Shown: positions 56,709-64,000 of the stretch, piece after piece
Layout of the letters: each line of letters starts with the position of its first letter
How positions within the stretch are numbered: position 1 is the first letter of the stretch
Program-made: the position numbers and the translations under genes
Notes under the pieces: model-generated
Database searches by the model: none
What the model was told of the DNA's origin: nothing
Seen by the model: the letters and a program-made list of their open reading frames with translations, nothing else
Assembly (NCBI GenBank): GCA_001274695.2
Contig: LARU01000004.1
Span: forward strand, 496,001-560,000
Direction: 5' to 3'
Length of the DNA stretch: 64,000 bases
Origin: Azoarcus sp. PA01
GTDB taxonomy: Bacteria > Pseudomonadota > Gammaproteobacteria > Burkholderiales > Rhodocyclaceae

Positions 56709-57312
56709 GACACCTCCCCAATGAAGCCGTTGGCAACTGGCTGGCTCGCCTGGGAAGGCGTGGCTGGCTGACGAGAAACCCGCGTGTTCGGACGGCAACG
56801 CCGTCGGTACCACAACGAACAGACCACTCTCCACCTGTCGCCTAAAGACGACAGGCTCACCCCGCGTTACCGTTCGCGCTCAGAAGCGCTTCCCCGCTGG
56901 GAGGAAGGCGAATCCGGCGCTGGCGAATCGCGATTCGAGTGTTGAGCGGGGTATGTACCCTCTCGAGCAGTAATGATGTGAGCACGAATGCTAATGCTTC
57001 TCATTTCTCATGTCAATGCCGCCTATCTGATGTTCTTCCAACCCGTCCGCTCACGATCGAACCCCGAGCCAAGGACCGGCTTTGCGCGGCAAGGGCTGGC
57101 CGAGCGCACCCGATTTTGCCGCTGCCGGCCGGGTCGGTGCCAAGGCACCTTGTCGGCCTCAGAGTGATCAAATTGAACCCTGGACCGTGACGACTCGGCT
57201 CGGCTGCGCCCACTCCCGCAGTTCCCCGTCTCGCTCGTGACAACGCCGGGCACAACGCGAAGATCGTGCCACGGCGTCGCGGGTAACAATGCCGGTCGCC
57301 ACAAGCTCGCCC
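56709..57312. other. Noncoding leader and promoter region of the sbn operon
   Basis: No gene supported. Holds the sbn promoter/Fur-like site, a 7-bp hairpin CCTGTCG/CGACAGG at 56834-56855 in the presumed leader RNA, and the region downstream of the small secreted protein gene, in which no terminator is evident. Confidence 0.5.
56988..57016 (-). promoter_or_regulatory. Candidate Fur-repressed promoter of the sbn operon
   Basis: On the minus strand: -35 TTGACA (57016-57011), 17-base spacer, -10 TAGCAT (56993-56988). A Fur-box-like sequence at 57008-56990 (AGAAATGAGAAGCATTAGC) matches 13 of the 19 positions of the consensus GATAATGATAATCATTATC and overlaps spacer and -10. Transcription would start near 56981, about 270 bases before the leader frame and about 420 before sbnA. 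Confidence 0.65.
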
Positions 57313-57639
57313 TTACTTTTGCGTGGTTCCTTTCAGTTGAGTTTGGACGATTTGGTCCAGAGCGGAGGAAGTGCTCTTGGCCGTGCAGGTCGCATTCCCG
57401 CCCGCCGCCTGCTGCGTCAGTACCGCAGCTTCGATCCCGCACACGGTGGCGGCGACGCTCACGGGCGCCTGGACGGTCACGGGAATCTGACTCACGTCGA
57501 CGTTGATGTTCTTGGCGATATTGTTCGCCACATTTCGCAACTCGACGTTGACCACGCCCGACTGCTGTGCAGAAACGACAGGCGTGAAGCTCAACAGCGC
57601 GGCAGAGCCGAGCGCGACGAACAGTGCTCTTGCTTTCAT
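57313..57639 (-). CDS. Small secreted protein of unknown function
   Basis: 108 residues. A Sec signal peptide (MKARALFVALGSAALLSFTPVVSA-type, cleavage after VSA) is followed by a short mature domain with two cysteines (ATVCGIEAAV and NATCTAKST) that could form a disulfide. The rest is rich in Val, Asn and Thr. GAGGAG precedes the ATG. No family recognised. Same strand as the sbn operon but 750 bases upstream of sbnA. Confidence 0.65.
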   Translation of the reverse strand: MKARALFVALGSAALLSFTPVVSAQQSGVVNVELRNVANNIAKNINVDVSQIPVTVQAPVSVAATVCGIEAAVLTQQAAGGNATCTAKSTSSALDQIVQTQLKGTTQK

Positions 57640-58070
57640 TTCGAACTCCTCATGGTGCCGGAAAATCGCCGATATCCCGCGCTGCCAAAGCCCGCAAGGC
57701 CTGGAAGCGGCTGTGTCGACGGCCGCTGAGGAGTCTTCAGCAATGAAACAAGGTGCATGCAGCGCTGGAGATCCCCTCAGCTCAGGTTCCCAAGCAGCAA
57801 TTATTTCGCCCGGCTGAATGCCGAACGGACCGCCGATTGCTGGTCTGAGCCGATTTGGAATGCGCTGTCCACGGTGTCGATGGGGTGCGTGAAATTGTCG
57901 GCAGATTGCGCTACGGCCCCGGAGCAGTATCGATCGAGCGCGACGAACTGCATGATGGAAGGCCCGCCCCACGATCGGGACGGCCTCCACATCGTCGCTG
58001 ACCTGCATCGCCGCCCGCATGACGCCCTAGCCAACAGTCGCGCGGCTACCGTCAGCCGGACCCCGCCCCC
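57640..58070. other. Noncoding stretch upstream of the secreted protein gene
   Basis: 431 bases without a supported gene. The open frames here are low-quality and lack start signals. It must hold the promoter of the secreted-protein gene and the end of the nnrU transcript; no clear terminator seen. Confidence 0.5.
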
Positions 58071-58649
58071 TCACCCAAATGGCACCACCCCGAACAACAC
58101 CCCGTGCAGGTGGCGCGCAAACACGAACCACACTCCCGCCCCGACCCCCACCGCCACCGCATCCCAACCCAGCGCCCCATCCCCCCGCATCACCCGCTGC
58201 GCCCGATCGCGCCGGCGCGCGGCGACGAAGCTCGCGATCGCCCACACCAGGAAGCAGCCGAACAGCAGCAGGTCGGCGAGCGCGCCGTTGGCGAGCAGGT
58301 GCGCGAGCGCCCACAGCTGCACGCCGAGCACCATCGGGTGGCCGAGCTTCGCCCGCAGTCGCGTGCCGGGCACGTAGGCGGCGGCGATCAGGATGAAGGC
58401 GGGCAGCGTCAGCACCGCGGCCAGGTGCCGCGTCCACGGCGGCGGCGCCCACAGCACGAGCGGGTCGAGCCGCACCGCGCCGTAGCCCCACACGATCAGT
58501 CCGAGGCCGATCGCGGAGGCGAGCGAGTAGGCCAGCTTCCATTTAGCCAGGCCGTAGCGGGCGATGTACTGGGCACGGTTGTCCTCGGCGAAGATGCGCG
58601 CCGAATGGGTGCTGAAGAACAGCAGCAGTCCGAGGATCAGGGCGATCAT
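58071..58649 (-). CDS. NnrU family membrane protein
   Basis: 192 residues with five or six membrane helices. Belongs to the NnrU family, named for a gene linked with nitric-oxide/nitrite reduction and related to isoprenylcysteine carboxyl methyltransferases. Family motif [21 protein letters not shown] is visible; role unproven in most organisms. Its ATG overlaps the stop of the MOSC protein gene (ATGA), so both are expressed together. Confidence 0.9.
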   Translation of the reverse strand: MIALILGLLLFFSTHSARIFAEDNRAQYIARYGLAKWKLAYSLASAIGLGLIVWGYGAVRLDPLVLWAPPPWTRHLAAVLTLPAFILIAAAYVPGTRLRAKLGHPMVLGVQLWALAHLLANGALADLLLFGCFLVWAIASFVAARRRDRAQRVMRGDGALGWDAVAVGVGAGVWFVFARHLHGVLFGVVPFG

Positions 58650-59260
58650 TTGGGGTTCTCCGGGCGGGTTGTGAGGGGCGGGTCGGCACCGGGCGCCGCG
58701 GCCGCAGGCGGCGCCGCTTCACAGACGACCGCGTCGCCAATGCGCAGCACGCCGCCAATAAGGACGCGCGCGGCGACGCCGCCGTGGCCGCGCATCGCGT
58801 TGTAGCCGCCGGGGCCGAGCGCCTCCTCCATGCGCGAGCAGGGTTCGCAGACGCCGGTGAGCTCGAGCACGACCTCGGCGCCGATGCGCAGCACCAGCGG
58901 CTGGTCGCGGAACAGCGTGCGCGCAGCGAGCAGGTTGAGGCCGGAGACCACCAGGTTGCGCCGCAGCAGCGCCGGATCGACCTCGTTGCGGCCCGCCAGC
59001 GCCCCGATCGCCGCCAGATGCTCGGCCTGGATCAGGCTCAGCTGGCGCTTGCCGCCGCCGCGGCCGGAGGCGGCGCGGTGGTCCCCGGCGAGTCCGCGGC
59101 CGGCCAGCGCTCGCGCCTCGCTCACCGACTGCGCCGCAGCCCGTCGCGCCGGGCGCAACAGGATCGCTTCGAGCCGGCCGGCGTGAGCGAAGCGGCGTGT
59201 CAGCGTGCGCAGGGCAACAGGCTCGGCAGCGGAGGCGGCGGCGGAACGGGCAGGCGGCAT
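58646..59260 (-). CDS. MOSC domain protein
   Basis: 204 residues. MOSC domain (about 25-175) with [30 protein letters not shown] and the conserved cysteine region [18 protein letters not shown] domains bind the molybdenum cofactor or carry sulfur; YiiM-like proteins reduce N-hydroxylated compounds. Interesting with the moa/moe genes elsewhere in the window, but the gene is far from them. Translation coupled to NnrU. Confidence 0.9.
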   Translation of the reverse strand: MPPARSAAASAAEPVALRTLTRRFAHAGRLEAILLRPARRAAAQSVSEARALAGRGLAGDHRAASGRGGGKRQLSLIQAEHLAAIGALAGRNEVDPALLRRNLVVSGLNLLAARTLFRDQPLVLRIGAEVVLELTGVCEPCSRMEEALGPGGYNAMRGHGGVAARVLIGGVLRIGDAVVCEAAPPAAAAPGADPPLTTRPENPK

Positions 59261-59334
59261 GGCGGTCAGTGCGGATGAAACACGGCGGATGCATCATCCT
59301 ACCGCGCCTGCCGTCCCCCGCCCCAGCGCACGCC

Positions 59335-59445
59335 ATGATTCCGATCCACGCACTGCTCGCCCGCATCCGCTGGGCCTCCGCCTGCGGCCGCGGCGAGTTC
59401 GTCATCGGCTATCGCGACCGCGTCGCGTCGGCCGCCCCGAGAATT
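59335..59445 (+). pseudogene. Truncated DUF504 family remnant
   Basis: From the ATG the frame reads MIPIHALLARIRWASACGR then GEFVIGYRDRV, matching the start of DUF504 proteins (usually about 75-80 residues, beginning MIPI...LLxRIRWD...GEFxIGYxDRV). After about 35 codons the similarity stops and the frame reads into the tRNA operon terminator, ending at 59556. The expected middle and C-terminal parts are missing, so this looks like a broken gene. Confidence 0.6.
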
Positions 59446-59475
59446 GAGTACTCACCAATCCAGTGCGAAACCGTT

Positions 59476-59512
59476 AAAAAACAAGCGGGCCCGCTCATTG
59501 GCGGGCCCGCTT
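59476..59512 (-). terminator. Intrinsic terminator of the tRNA operon
   Basis: A 12-bp perfect stem (59501-59512 with 59483-59494, AAGCGGGCCCGC arms), six-base loop, followed on the minus strand by GTTTTTT. Confidence 0.9.
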
Positions 59513-59569
59513 TTGTAGATCGTTCTACAACCGATCTGGATACTGCACTTCTCTAAATGCTTGAATATT

Positions 59570-59646
59570 TGGGGCGACATACCGGGATCGAACCGGTGAC
59601 AACTGGAGCCACAATCCAGTGCTCTACCAACTGAGCTAATGCCGCC
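59570..59646 (-). tRNA. tRNA-His (GTG)
   Basis: 77 bases including the encoded CCA. Anticodon loop TTGTGGC gives GTG. The extra 5' G pairs with C73, the histidine-specific G-1 feature. Cloverleaf arms intact (T arm ACCGG-TTCGATC-CCGGT). Last of three tRNAs in the operon. Confidence 0.96.
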
Positions 59647-59686
59647 ACTTTCAAGGTTGCAGAAACTCTGCAACCAAAAAACCATT

Positions 59687-59763
59687 TGGCCTGCCCGACA
59701 GGGATCGAACCTGTAACCCCCGGCTTAGAAGGCCGGTGCTCTATCCAATTGAGCTACGGGCAG
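59687..59763 (-). tRNA. tRNA-Arg (TCT)
   Basis: 77 bases with encoded CCA; acceptor CTGCCCG/CGGGCAG, anticodon loop CTTCTAA, anticodon TCT, reading AGA/AGG. Second gene of the operon. Confidence 0.96.
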
Positions 59764-59790
59764 AAATCCCGCGGGCATTTCGGGGTTAGC

Positions 59791-59867
59791 TGGTCGGGGT
59801 GGAGGGATTCGAACCCCCGACATCTTGCTCCCAAAGCAAGCGCGCTACCGGACTGCGCTACACCCCG
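59791..59867 (-). tRNA. tRNA-Pro (TGG)
   Basis: 77 bases with encoded CCA; acceptor CGGGGTG/CACCCCG, anticodon loop TTTGGGA, anticodon TGG. First gene of the operon. Confidence 0.96.
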
Positions 59868-59877
59868 AGAGCGGCGA

Positions 59878-59906
59878 ATAATACACAGTTGGCGGGCGTG
59901 CGTCAA
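59878..59906 (-). promoter_or_regulatory. Promoter of the tRNA-Pro-Arg-His operon
   Basis: On the minus strand TTGACG (59906-59901), a 17-base spacer and TATTAT (59883-59878). The following discriminator TCGCCGCTCTC is GC-rich, typical of stringently controlled stable-RNA promoters. Mature tRNA-Pro begins 11 bases downstream of the -10. Confidence 0.8.
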
Positions 59907-59982
59907 ACATGTTTCTTGGGGCATGAAGTTGTTGATGCGAGGCTCGCGAGCGGGGCCGATGCTGCTCGGGACAGGCACTTGC

Positions 59983-60011
59983 TTGCTCGTTGCAGAAGAT
60001 TCTGCTATTAG
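59983..60011 (+). promoter_or_regulatory. Candidate dksA promoter
   Basis: TTGCTC (59983-59988), 17-base spacer, TATTAG (60006-60011). A small inverted repeat GCAGAA-GA-TTCTGC fills part of the spacer (59992-60005). Confidence 0.45.
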
Positions 60012-60047
60012 TTCGCTTCCTTCAATTACCAACCGGAAGTCGAAGTC

Positions 60048-60473
60048 ATGCCAGACGACACCCTGCAAAAGCAATTCCCGCCCTATGTTCCCGCCGAAGG
60101 CGAGGAGTACATGAGCGAGAAGCAGCTGGCTCACTTCCGCAGCATGCTCGAAACGGTCAAACAGGAACTGGTCGGGGACATCGAACGCACGGTGCACACG
60201 ATGCAGGACGAAGCCACGGTGTTTGCCGACCCGAACGACCGTGCGAGCCAGGAATCCGATATTGCGCTCGAGTTGCGCAACCGGGATCGTGAGCGAAAAT
60301 TGATCAAGAAGATCGACGAAGCGCTGGGCCGGATCAACGCGGGTGAATACGGCTATTGCGACAGCTGCGGGGTCGAAATCGGCCTGAAGCGCCTCGAGGC
60401 GCGTCCGACTGCGACGATGTGCATCGACTGCAAGACGCTGGAAGAAATGCGCGAACGCCAGGTGGCGAAGTAA
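60048..60473 (+). CDS. dksA: RNA polymerase-binding transcription factor DksA
   Basis: 141 residues. DksA enters the RNA polymerase secondary channel and works with ppGpp to repress stable-RNA promoters and activate amino-acid genes. The coiled coil (about 30-100) carries the acidic tip region DPNDRASQESD, and the zinc finger is CDSCGVEI ... CIDCKTLEE with all four cysteines. Start at MPDDTLQKQF, separated from the divergent tRNA operon by 180 bases. Length close to E. coli DksA (151). Single-gene transcript with a terminator behind. Confidence 0.96.
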   Translation: MPDDTLQKQFPPYVPAEGEEYMSEKQLAHFRSMLETVKQELVGDIERTVHTMQDEATVFADPNDRASQESDIALELRNRDRERKLIKKIDEALGRINAGEYGYCDSCGVEIGLKRLEARPTATMCIDCKTLEEMRERQVAK

Positions 60474-60524
60474 ACGGCTCCCTTCTGCTTCCCGGCGACG
60501 TCACCACCCCGGGACCACCACATG

Positions 60525-60552
60525 AAAAAGGGACGCCATGGCGTCCCTTTTT
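60525..60552. terminator. Bidirectional terminator between dksA and pnp
   Basis: Perfect palindromic stem AAAAAGGGACGC / GCGTCCCTTTTT with a CATG loop. A and T tails on the arms serve both convergent transcripts. Confidence 0.92.
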
Positions 60553-60571
60553 CTTCAGTCCGATTCGTCGC

Positions 60572-62671
60572 TTACTCGGCCGGCTGATCCAGCAGTGCCT
60601 TCATGCTCAGGCGAATCTTGCCGCGCTCGTCGGTCTCCAGCACCTTGACGCGCACCGCCTGCCCTTCCTTCACATAGTCGGCGACGTTATTGACCCGCTC
60701 GTTCGCGATCTGCGAGACGTGCAGAAGCCCATCGCGCCCGGGCATGATGTTGACGATCGCCCCGAAATCCAGGAGCCGGACGACGGTACCGTTGTAGACC
60801 TTGCCCACTTCGACTTCGGCCGTGATCGCCTCGATCTTTTCCTTCGCGAGCTGCGCACCTTCGGCGCTGACCGACGAGATCGTGACGCTGCCGTCGTCCT
60901 GCAGTTCGATGACGGTACCGGTTTCTTCCTGCAGCCCGCGGATCACCGCTCCGCCCTTGCCGATGACATCGCGGATTTTCTCCGGATTGATCTTCATCGT
61001 CAGCATGCGCGGCGCGAACTCCGACACTTCGCCGCGATGCGAGGCCAGCGCCTGCTTCATCAGCGCGAGGATATGGATCCGTCCCTCGCCGGCCTGGGCC
61101 AGGGCGACCTGCATGATTTCCTTCGTGATGCCCTGGATCTTGATGTCCATCTGCAGCGCGGTGATGCCGTTCTCAGTGCCCGCGACCTTGAAGTCCATGT
61201 CGCCGAGGTGATCCTCGTCACCGAGAATGTCGGTCAGGACGGCGAAGCGATTGCCTTCCTTGATCAGGCCCATCGCGATGCCTGCGACGTGCGCCTTCAT
61301 CGGCACACCGGCGTCCATCATCGCCAGCGACGCTCCGCATACCGAAGCCATCGAGCTCGAACCGTTCGACTCGGTGATCTCGGACACGACGCGCACGGTG
61401 TAGCTGAAGTCCTCGTCGGCCGGCAGCGCGGCGATCAGCGCGCGCTTGGCGAGGCGGCCATGTCCGACCTCGCGGCGCTTCGTTACGCCCATGCGACCGG
61501 TTTCGCCGGTCGAGAACGGCGGGAAGTTGTAATGCAGCATGAAGCTTTCGCGGTACTCGCCGGCGATCGCGTCGATGATCTGTTCGTCGCGCCCGGTGCC
61601 CAGCGTCGCAATGACGAGGGCCTGGGTTTCACCGCGCGTAAACAGCGCCGACCCGTGCGTGCGCGGCAGCACGCCGACGCGGATATCGATCGGGCGCACG
61701 GTACGCGTGTCGCGTCCGTCGATGCGCGGCTCGCCCGCGAGGATGCGGCTGCGGACGACCCCGGCTTCGAGATCGTGAAAGATGTCCTTGAGCTCGTTGC
61801 CGCTCGGCGGCACTTCGAGCCCGTCGGCCACGACCCCGAACGTCTGCTTGCGGATCTCGTTGATGCGCTGGGTGCGGGCCTGCTTGCTCGTGATGCGGAA
61901 CGCTTCTTCGAGCTGGGCGCCGGCCAGTTCCTTGATGCGGGCAATCAGCGGCTCGTTTTTCGCCGGCGGCTGCCAGTCCCATTCGGGCTTGCCTGCCACT
62001 TCGACGAGCTCGTTGATCGCGCGGATTGCGACCTGCATCTGCTGGTGGCCGAACATTACCGCACCGAGCATGACTTCTTCCGACAGTTCCCTGGCTTCCG
62101 ATTCGACCATCAGCACGGCCGCTTCGGTACCGGCGACCACCAGGTTGAGTTGGCTGGTCTTGAGCTGTTCGACCGTCGGGTTGAGCAGGTACTGGCCGTC
62201 GCCATAGCCGACGCGGCATGCGCCGATCGGGCCGTCGAACGGAACGCCGGAAATCGCCAGCGCGGCCGACGCGCCAATCATCGCCGGGATGTCCGGATCG
62301 ACTTCCGGGTTGAGCGACAGCACGGTGATGATGACCTGGACTTCGTTATAGAAGCCTTCCGGGAAAAGCGGACGGATCGGACGGTCGATCAGGCGGCTGG
62401 TCAGCGTTTCCTTCTCGGTGGGACGGCCTTCACGCTTGAAGAAGCCGCCCGGGATGCGCCCCGCGGCGTAGAATTTCTCGACGTAGTCGACGGTAAGCGG
62501 GAAAAAATCCTGTCCCGCCTTGGCCTCCTTGGCGGCGACGACCGTGGCCAGCACGATCGTGTCGTCCATGTTGACGATCACGGCACCGCCGGCCTGGCGA
62601 GCGATCTCGCCTGTTTCGAGCGTTACGGTATGGGCACCGTACGCGAAGGTTTTCTTGATAGCGGTAGGCAA
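60572..62671 (-). CDS. pnp: Polyribonucleotide nucleotidyltransferase (PNPase)
   Basis: 699 residues. Phosphorolytic 3'-5' exoribonuclease of mRNA decay and of the degradosome. Two RNase PH domains (1-140 and about 310-540), an alpha-helical linker, a KH domain ([19 protein letters not shown]) and an S1 domain ([19 protein letters not shown]) in order. Length fits the family (711 in E. coli). It follows rpsO, as usual, with a hairpin between. Confidence 0.98.
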   Translation of the reverse strand: MPTAIKKTFAYGAHTVTLETGEIARQAGGAVIVNMDDTIVLATVVAAKEAKAGQDFFPLTVDYVEKFYAAGRIPGGFFKREGRPTEKETLTSRLIDRPIRPLFPEGFYNEVQVIITVLSLNPEVDPDIPAMIGASAALAISGVPFDGPIGACRVGYGDGQYLLNPTVEQLKTSQLNLVVAGTEAAVLMVESEARELSEEVMLGAVMFGHQQMQVAIRAINELVEVAGKPEWDWQPPAKNEPLIARIKELAGAQLEEAFRITSKQARTQRINEIRKQTFGVVADGLEVPPSGNELKDIFHDLEAGVVRSRILAGEPRIDGRDTRTVRPIDIRVGVLPRTHGSALFTRGETQALVIATLGTGRDEQIIDAIAGEYRESFMLHYNFPPFSTGETGRMGVTKRREVGHGRLAKRALIAALPADEDFSYTVRVVSEITESNGSSSMASVCGASLAMMDAGVPMKAHVAGIAMGLIKEGNRFAVLTDILGDEDHLGDMDFKVAGTENGITALQMDIKIQGITKEIMQVALAQAGEGRIHILALMKQALASHRGEVSEFAPRMLTMKINPEKIRDVIGKGGAVIRGLQEETGTVIELQDDGSVTISSVSAEGAQLAKEKIEAITAEVEVGKVYNGTVVRLLDFGAIVNIMPGRDGLLHVSQIANERVNNVADYVKEGQAVRVKVLETDERGKIRLSMKALLDQPAE

Positions 62672-62745
62672 AGTGAAGATCCTCTCGATAAATGGTGCAG
62701 CAAACTACAACTGCGATGTTTGACAAATCCGACGCCGCAAAAACA

Positions 62746-62780
62746 AAGCCGGTGCGGCCCCGTGGGGCGCGCACCGGCTT
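62746..62780 (-). terminator. Hairpin between rpsO and pnp
   Basis: An 11-bp stem AAGCCGGTGCG / CGCACCGGCTT with a further inner GCCCC/GGGGC pairing; on the minus strand it is followed by TGTTTTTGCGG. Likely a partial terminator or processing site, as in other rpsO-pnp operons. Confidence 0.7.
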
Positions 62781-62833
62781 GCCGGCTTAAGTTGCCTTTT
62801 TCAGCGCTGTCGGACTCGCCACGGCCAGCGTGA

Positions 62834-63103
62834 TTACTTGCGCAGACCCAGACGCTCGATCAGGTTGCGGTAGCTGTCGGCGTTCTTGCCTTTCAGGTAG
62901 TCCAGCAGCTTGCGGCGCTGGCTGACCATCTTGAGCAGACCGCGGCGCGAGTGGTGATCCTTCGCGTTGGCCTTGAAGTGACCGGTCAGCCCATTGATGC
63001 GGGCGGTGAGAAGCGCGACCTGGACTTCCGGGGAACCGGTGTCGCCTTGGGCGCGCTGGAAGTCGGTGACGATCTGCGACTTGGATGCGGTATCGAGAGC
63101 CAT
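62834..63103 (-). CDS. rpsO: 30S ribosomal protein S15
   Basis: 89 residues, exact family length, from [16 protein letters not shown]. Motif [21 protein letters not shown] binds 16S rRNA and S6/S18 neighbours. The longer open frame starts 24 codons upstream without family similarity. A strong promoter with TATAAT precedes it. Confidence 0.98.
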   Translation of the reverse strand: MALDTASKSQIVTDFQRAQGDTGSPEVQVALLTARINGLTGHFKANAKDHHSRRGLLKMVSQRRKLLDYLKGKNADSYRNLIERLGLRK

Positions 63104-63145
63104 GTGGGTGTTTACTCTTTTCGTTCTGCCAATCAGAAGCGGACG

Positions 63146-63175
63146 ATTATACCGAACGCTGCCCGGAAAACTCAA
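63146..63175 (-). promoter_or_regulatory. Promoter of rpsO-pnp
   Basis: On the minus strand TTGAGT (63175-63170), 18-base spacer, TATAAT (63151-63146), about 40 bases before the rpsO start and just outside the truB coding region. Confidence 0.75.
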
Positions 63176-63181
63176 TCGTTA

Positions 63182-64000
63182 TCAAGATTGTTGCGCTGTG
63201 GCGACCGTCGAAACGAGACGTTTTGGCGACAACGTGCCGTTTCCGTCGCATTCCCCCAGCCCGAGGTAACGGCCTTCGCCGTAAATGCGCACCAGCCCCG
63301 CTGCGCCACCGTGAGCCGCAAGCGCGCGTCCCTGCAGAAGCAGCCCGGCCTCGGCGGCACCGAGTTCGATGCGCGGCAGATGAACCACCAGCGCATCGAC
63401 CGGCGCCAGCAGCCCGGCGCGCGACTCCGGAGGCACCGCTTCCAGCGCCGTGAGCGTGACGGCCTCGTCCACGTTGAAGGATCCGATCCTTGTCCGCCGC
63501 AATTCGGTGAGATGCCCGCCGCAACCGAGCAGGCGGCCCAGGTCGATTGCCAGCGTGCGGATATAGGTTCCCTTGCTGCAATCGACGCGGATCCGCAACG
63601 AATCACCCTCCACGCCGAGCAGTTCGAGCGAATGGATCGTCACCGGGCGCGCGGCGCGCTCGACTTCGATCCCGGCGCGGGCATATTCGTAAAGGGGCTT
63701 GCCGTCGCGCTTGAGCGCCGAATACATCGGCGGCACCTGCTCGATTGCACCGGTCAGCGCCGCCAGCGCCTGACGGATCGAATCGTCCGTCACGTGCACC
63801 GGAGCGGTTGCGATCGCCACGCCTTCCGCGTCGCCGGTCGCCGTTTCGATGCCGAGCCGCACCGTGGCCTCGTAGGCCTTGTCGGCATCGAGCAGCATCT
63901 GCGAGAACTTCGTCGCCTCGCCAAGAGTCAGCGGCAGCAATCCGGTTGCCATCGGGTCCAGCGTTCCGGTATGCCCTGCCTTCGCTGCGTTCAGGAGACG
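63182..64000 (-). CDS. truB: tRNA pseudouridine(55) synthase TruB, 5' end outside the window
   Basis: Makes pseudouridine 55 in the T loop of tRNAs. The visible part (about 272 residues) begins upstream of the first internal ATG with RLLNAAKAGHTGTLDPMATG, carrying the catalytic Asp of GTLDP, so the true start lies beyond 64000. VPPMYSALKRDGKPLYEYAR and the C-terminal PUA-like region (about 60 residues) are also present. In most proteobacteria truB lies between rbfA and rpsO, as would fit here. Confidence 0.95.
   Translation of the reverse strand, partial: RLLNAAKAGHTGTLDPMATGLLPLTLGEATKFSQMLLDADKAYEATVRLGIETATGDAEGVAIATAPVHVTDDSIRQALAALTGAIEQVPPMYSALKRDGKPLYEYARAGIEVERAARPVTIHSLELLGVEGDSLRIRVDCSKGTYIRTLAIDLGRLLGCGGHLTELRRTRIGSFNVDEAVTLTALEAVPPESRAGLLAPVDALVVHLPRIELGAAEAGLLLQGRALAAHGGAAGLVRIYGEGRYLGLGECDGNGTLSPKRLVSTVATAQQS

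Noticed and set aside
57313..58020. Long N-terminal extension of the small secreted protein
   Set aside because: The signal peptide with its own ribosome binding site starts at 57639; upstream codons show no coding character.
59452..59685. Frame across the tRNA-His gene
   Set aside because: Reads through the tRNA and its terminator.

Overview
The window reads as an ordinary chromosomal stretch of a GC-rich betaproteobacterium, most likely Rhodocyclales (the Azoarcus/Aromatoleum/Thauera type). This is an inference from the proteins and gene order: an sdhCDAB-sdhE-gltA-sucA-odhB-lpdA block, a phasin (polyhydroxyalkanoate storage), an NADH-dependent FabI, an NnrU/MOSC pair and a malate dehydrogenase divergent from a GntR regulator. 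I see no insertion sequence, prophage, CRISPR array or rRNA.

Layout. 1-3153 (minus): start of LigD, Ku, and a P-loop NTPase fused to an OmpR-type DNA-binding domain. 3317-4737 (plus): a DUF1326/DUF2182 pair. 4744-9330 (minus): a peptide-type ABC importer (lipoprotein plus two permeases, no ATPase in view). 9486-15869: fabI, a PpiD-like foldase, clpB behind a sigma-32-type promoter, and a phasin. 16016-18461 (minus): moeA, moaD, moaE and mobB for molybdenum cofactor. 18505-23873 (minus): an ATP-grasp-like protein, a DinG-family helicase, a small-molecule methyltransferase and zapE. 23962-34520 (minus): the TCA-cycle block. 34626-37670: gntR, a 26-bp palindromic operator, mdh and a CoA-ester-lyase-like gene. 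37708-45893: infA, a cyclase-FHA protein, an exporter, an ArsS-type radical SAM enzyme, a TVP38-flavoprotein fusion and two small unknown genes.

46091-57016 is the most striking region. Eight tightly packed minus-strand genes reproduce, in the same order, the sbnABCDEFGH operon for staphyloferrin B, a citrate-based carboxylate siderophore assembled without a peptide synthetase. The set contains L-2,3-diaminopropionate synthesis (SbnA, SbnB), a dedicated citrate synthase (SbnG), a PLP decarboxylase (SbnH), three NIS synthetases (SbnC, SbnE, SbnF) and an MFS exporter (SbnD). A promoter of TTGACA-N17-TAGCAT form overlaps a Fur-box-like sequence about 420 bases upstream of sbnA, and the leader between them carries a 49-codon open frame with a strong ribosome binding site that overlaps the sbnA start. 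No outer-membrane receptor, ferric-siderophore importer or SbnI-like gene is visible in the window.

57313-64000: a small secreted protein, nnrU and a MOSC protein, a truncated DUF504 remnant, a tRNA-Pro/Arg/His operon, dksA, then rpsO-pnp preceded by the 3' part of truB. Start codons were moved from the longest open frame where a ribosome binding site, family alignment or coupling supported it. Promoters, operators and terminators were found by eye and have not been tested.
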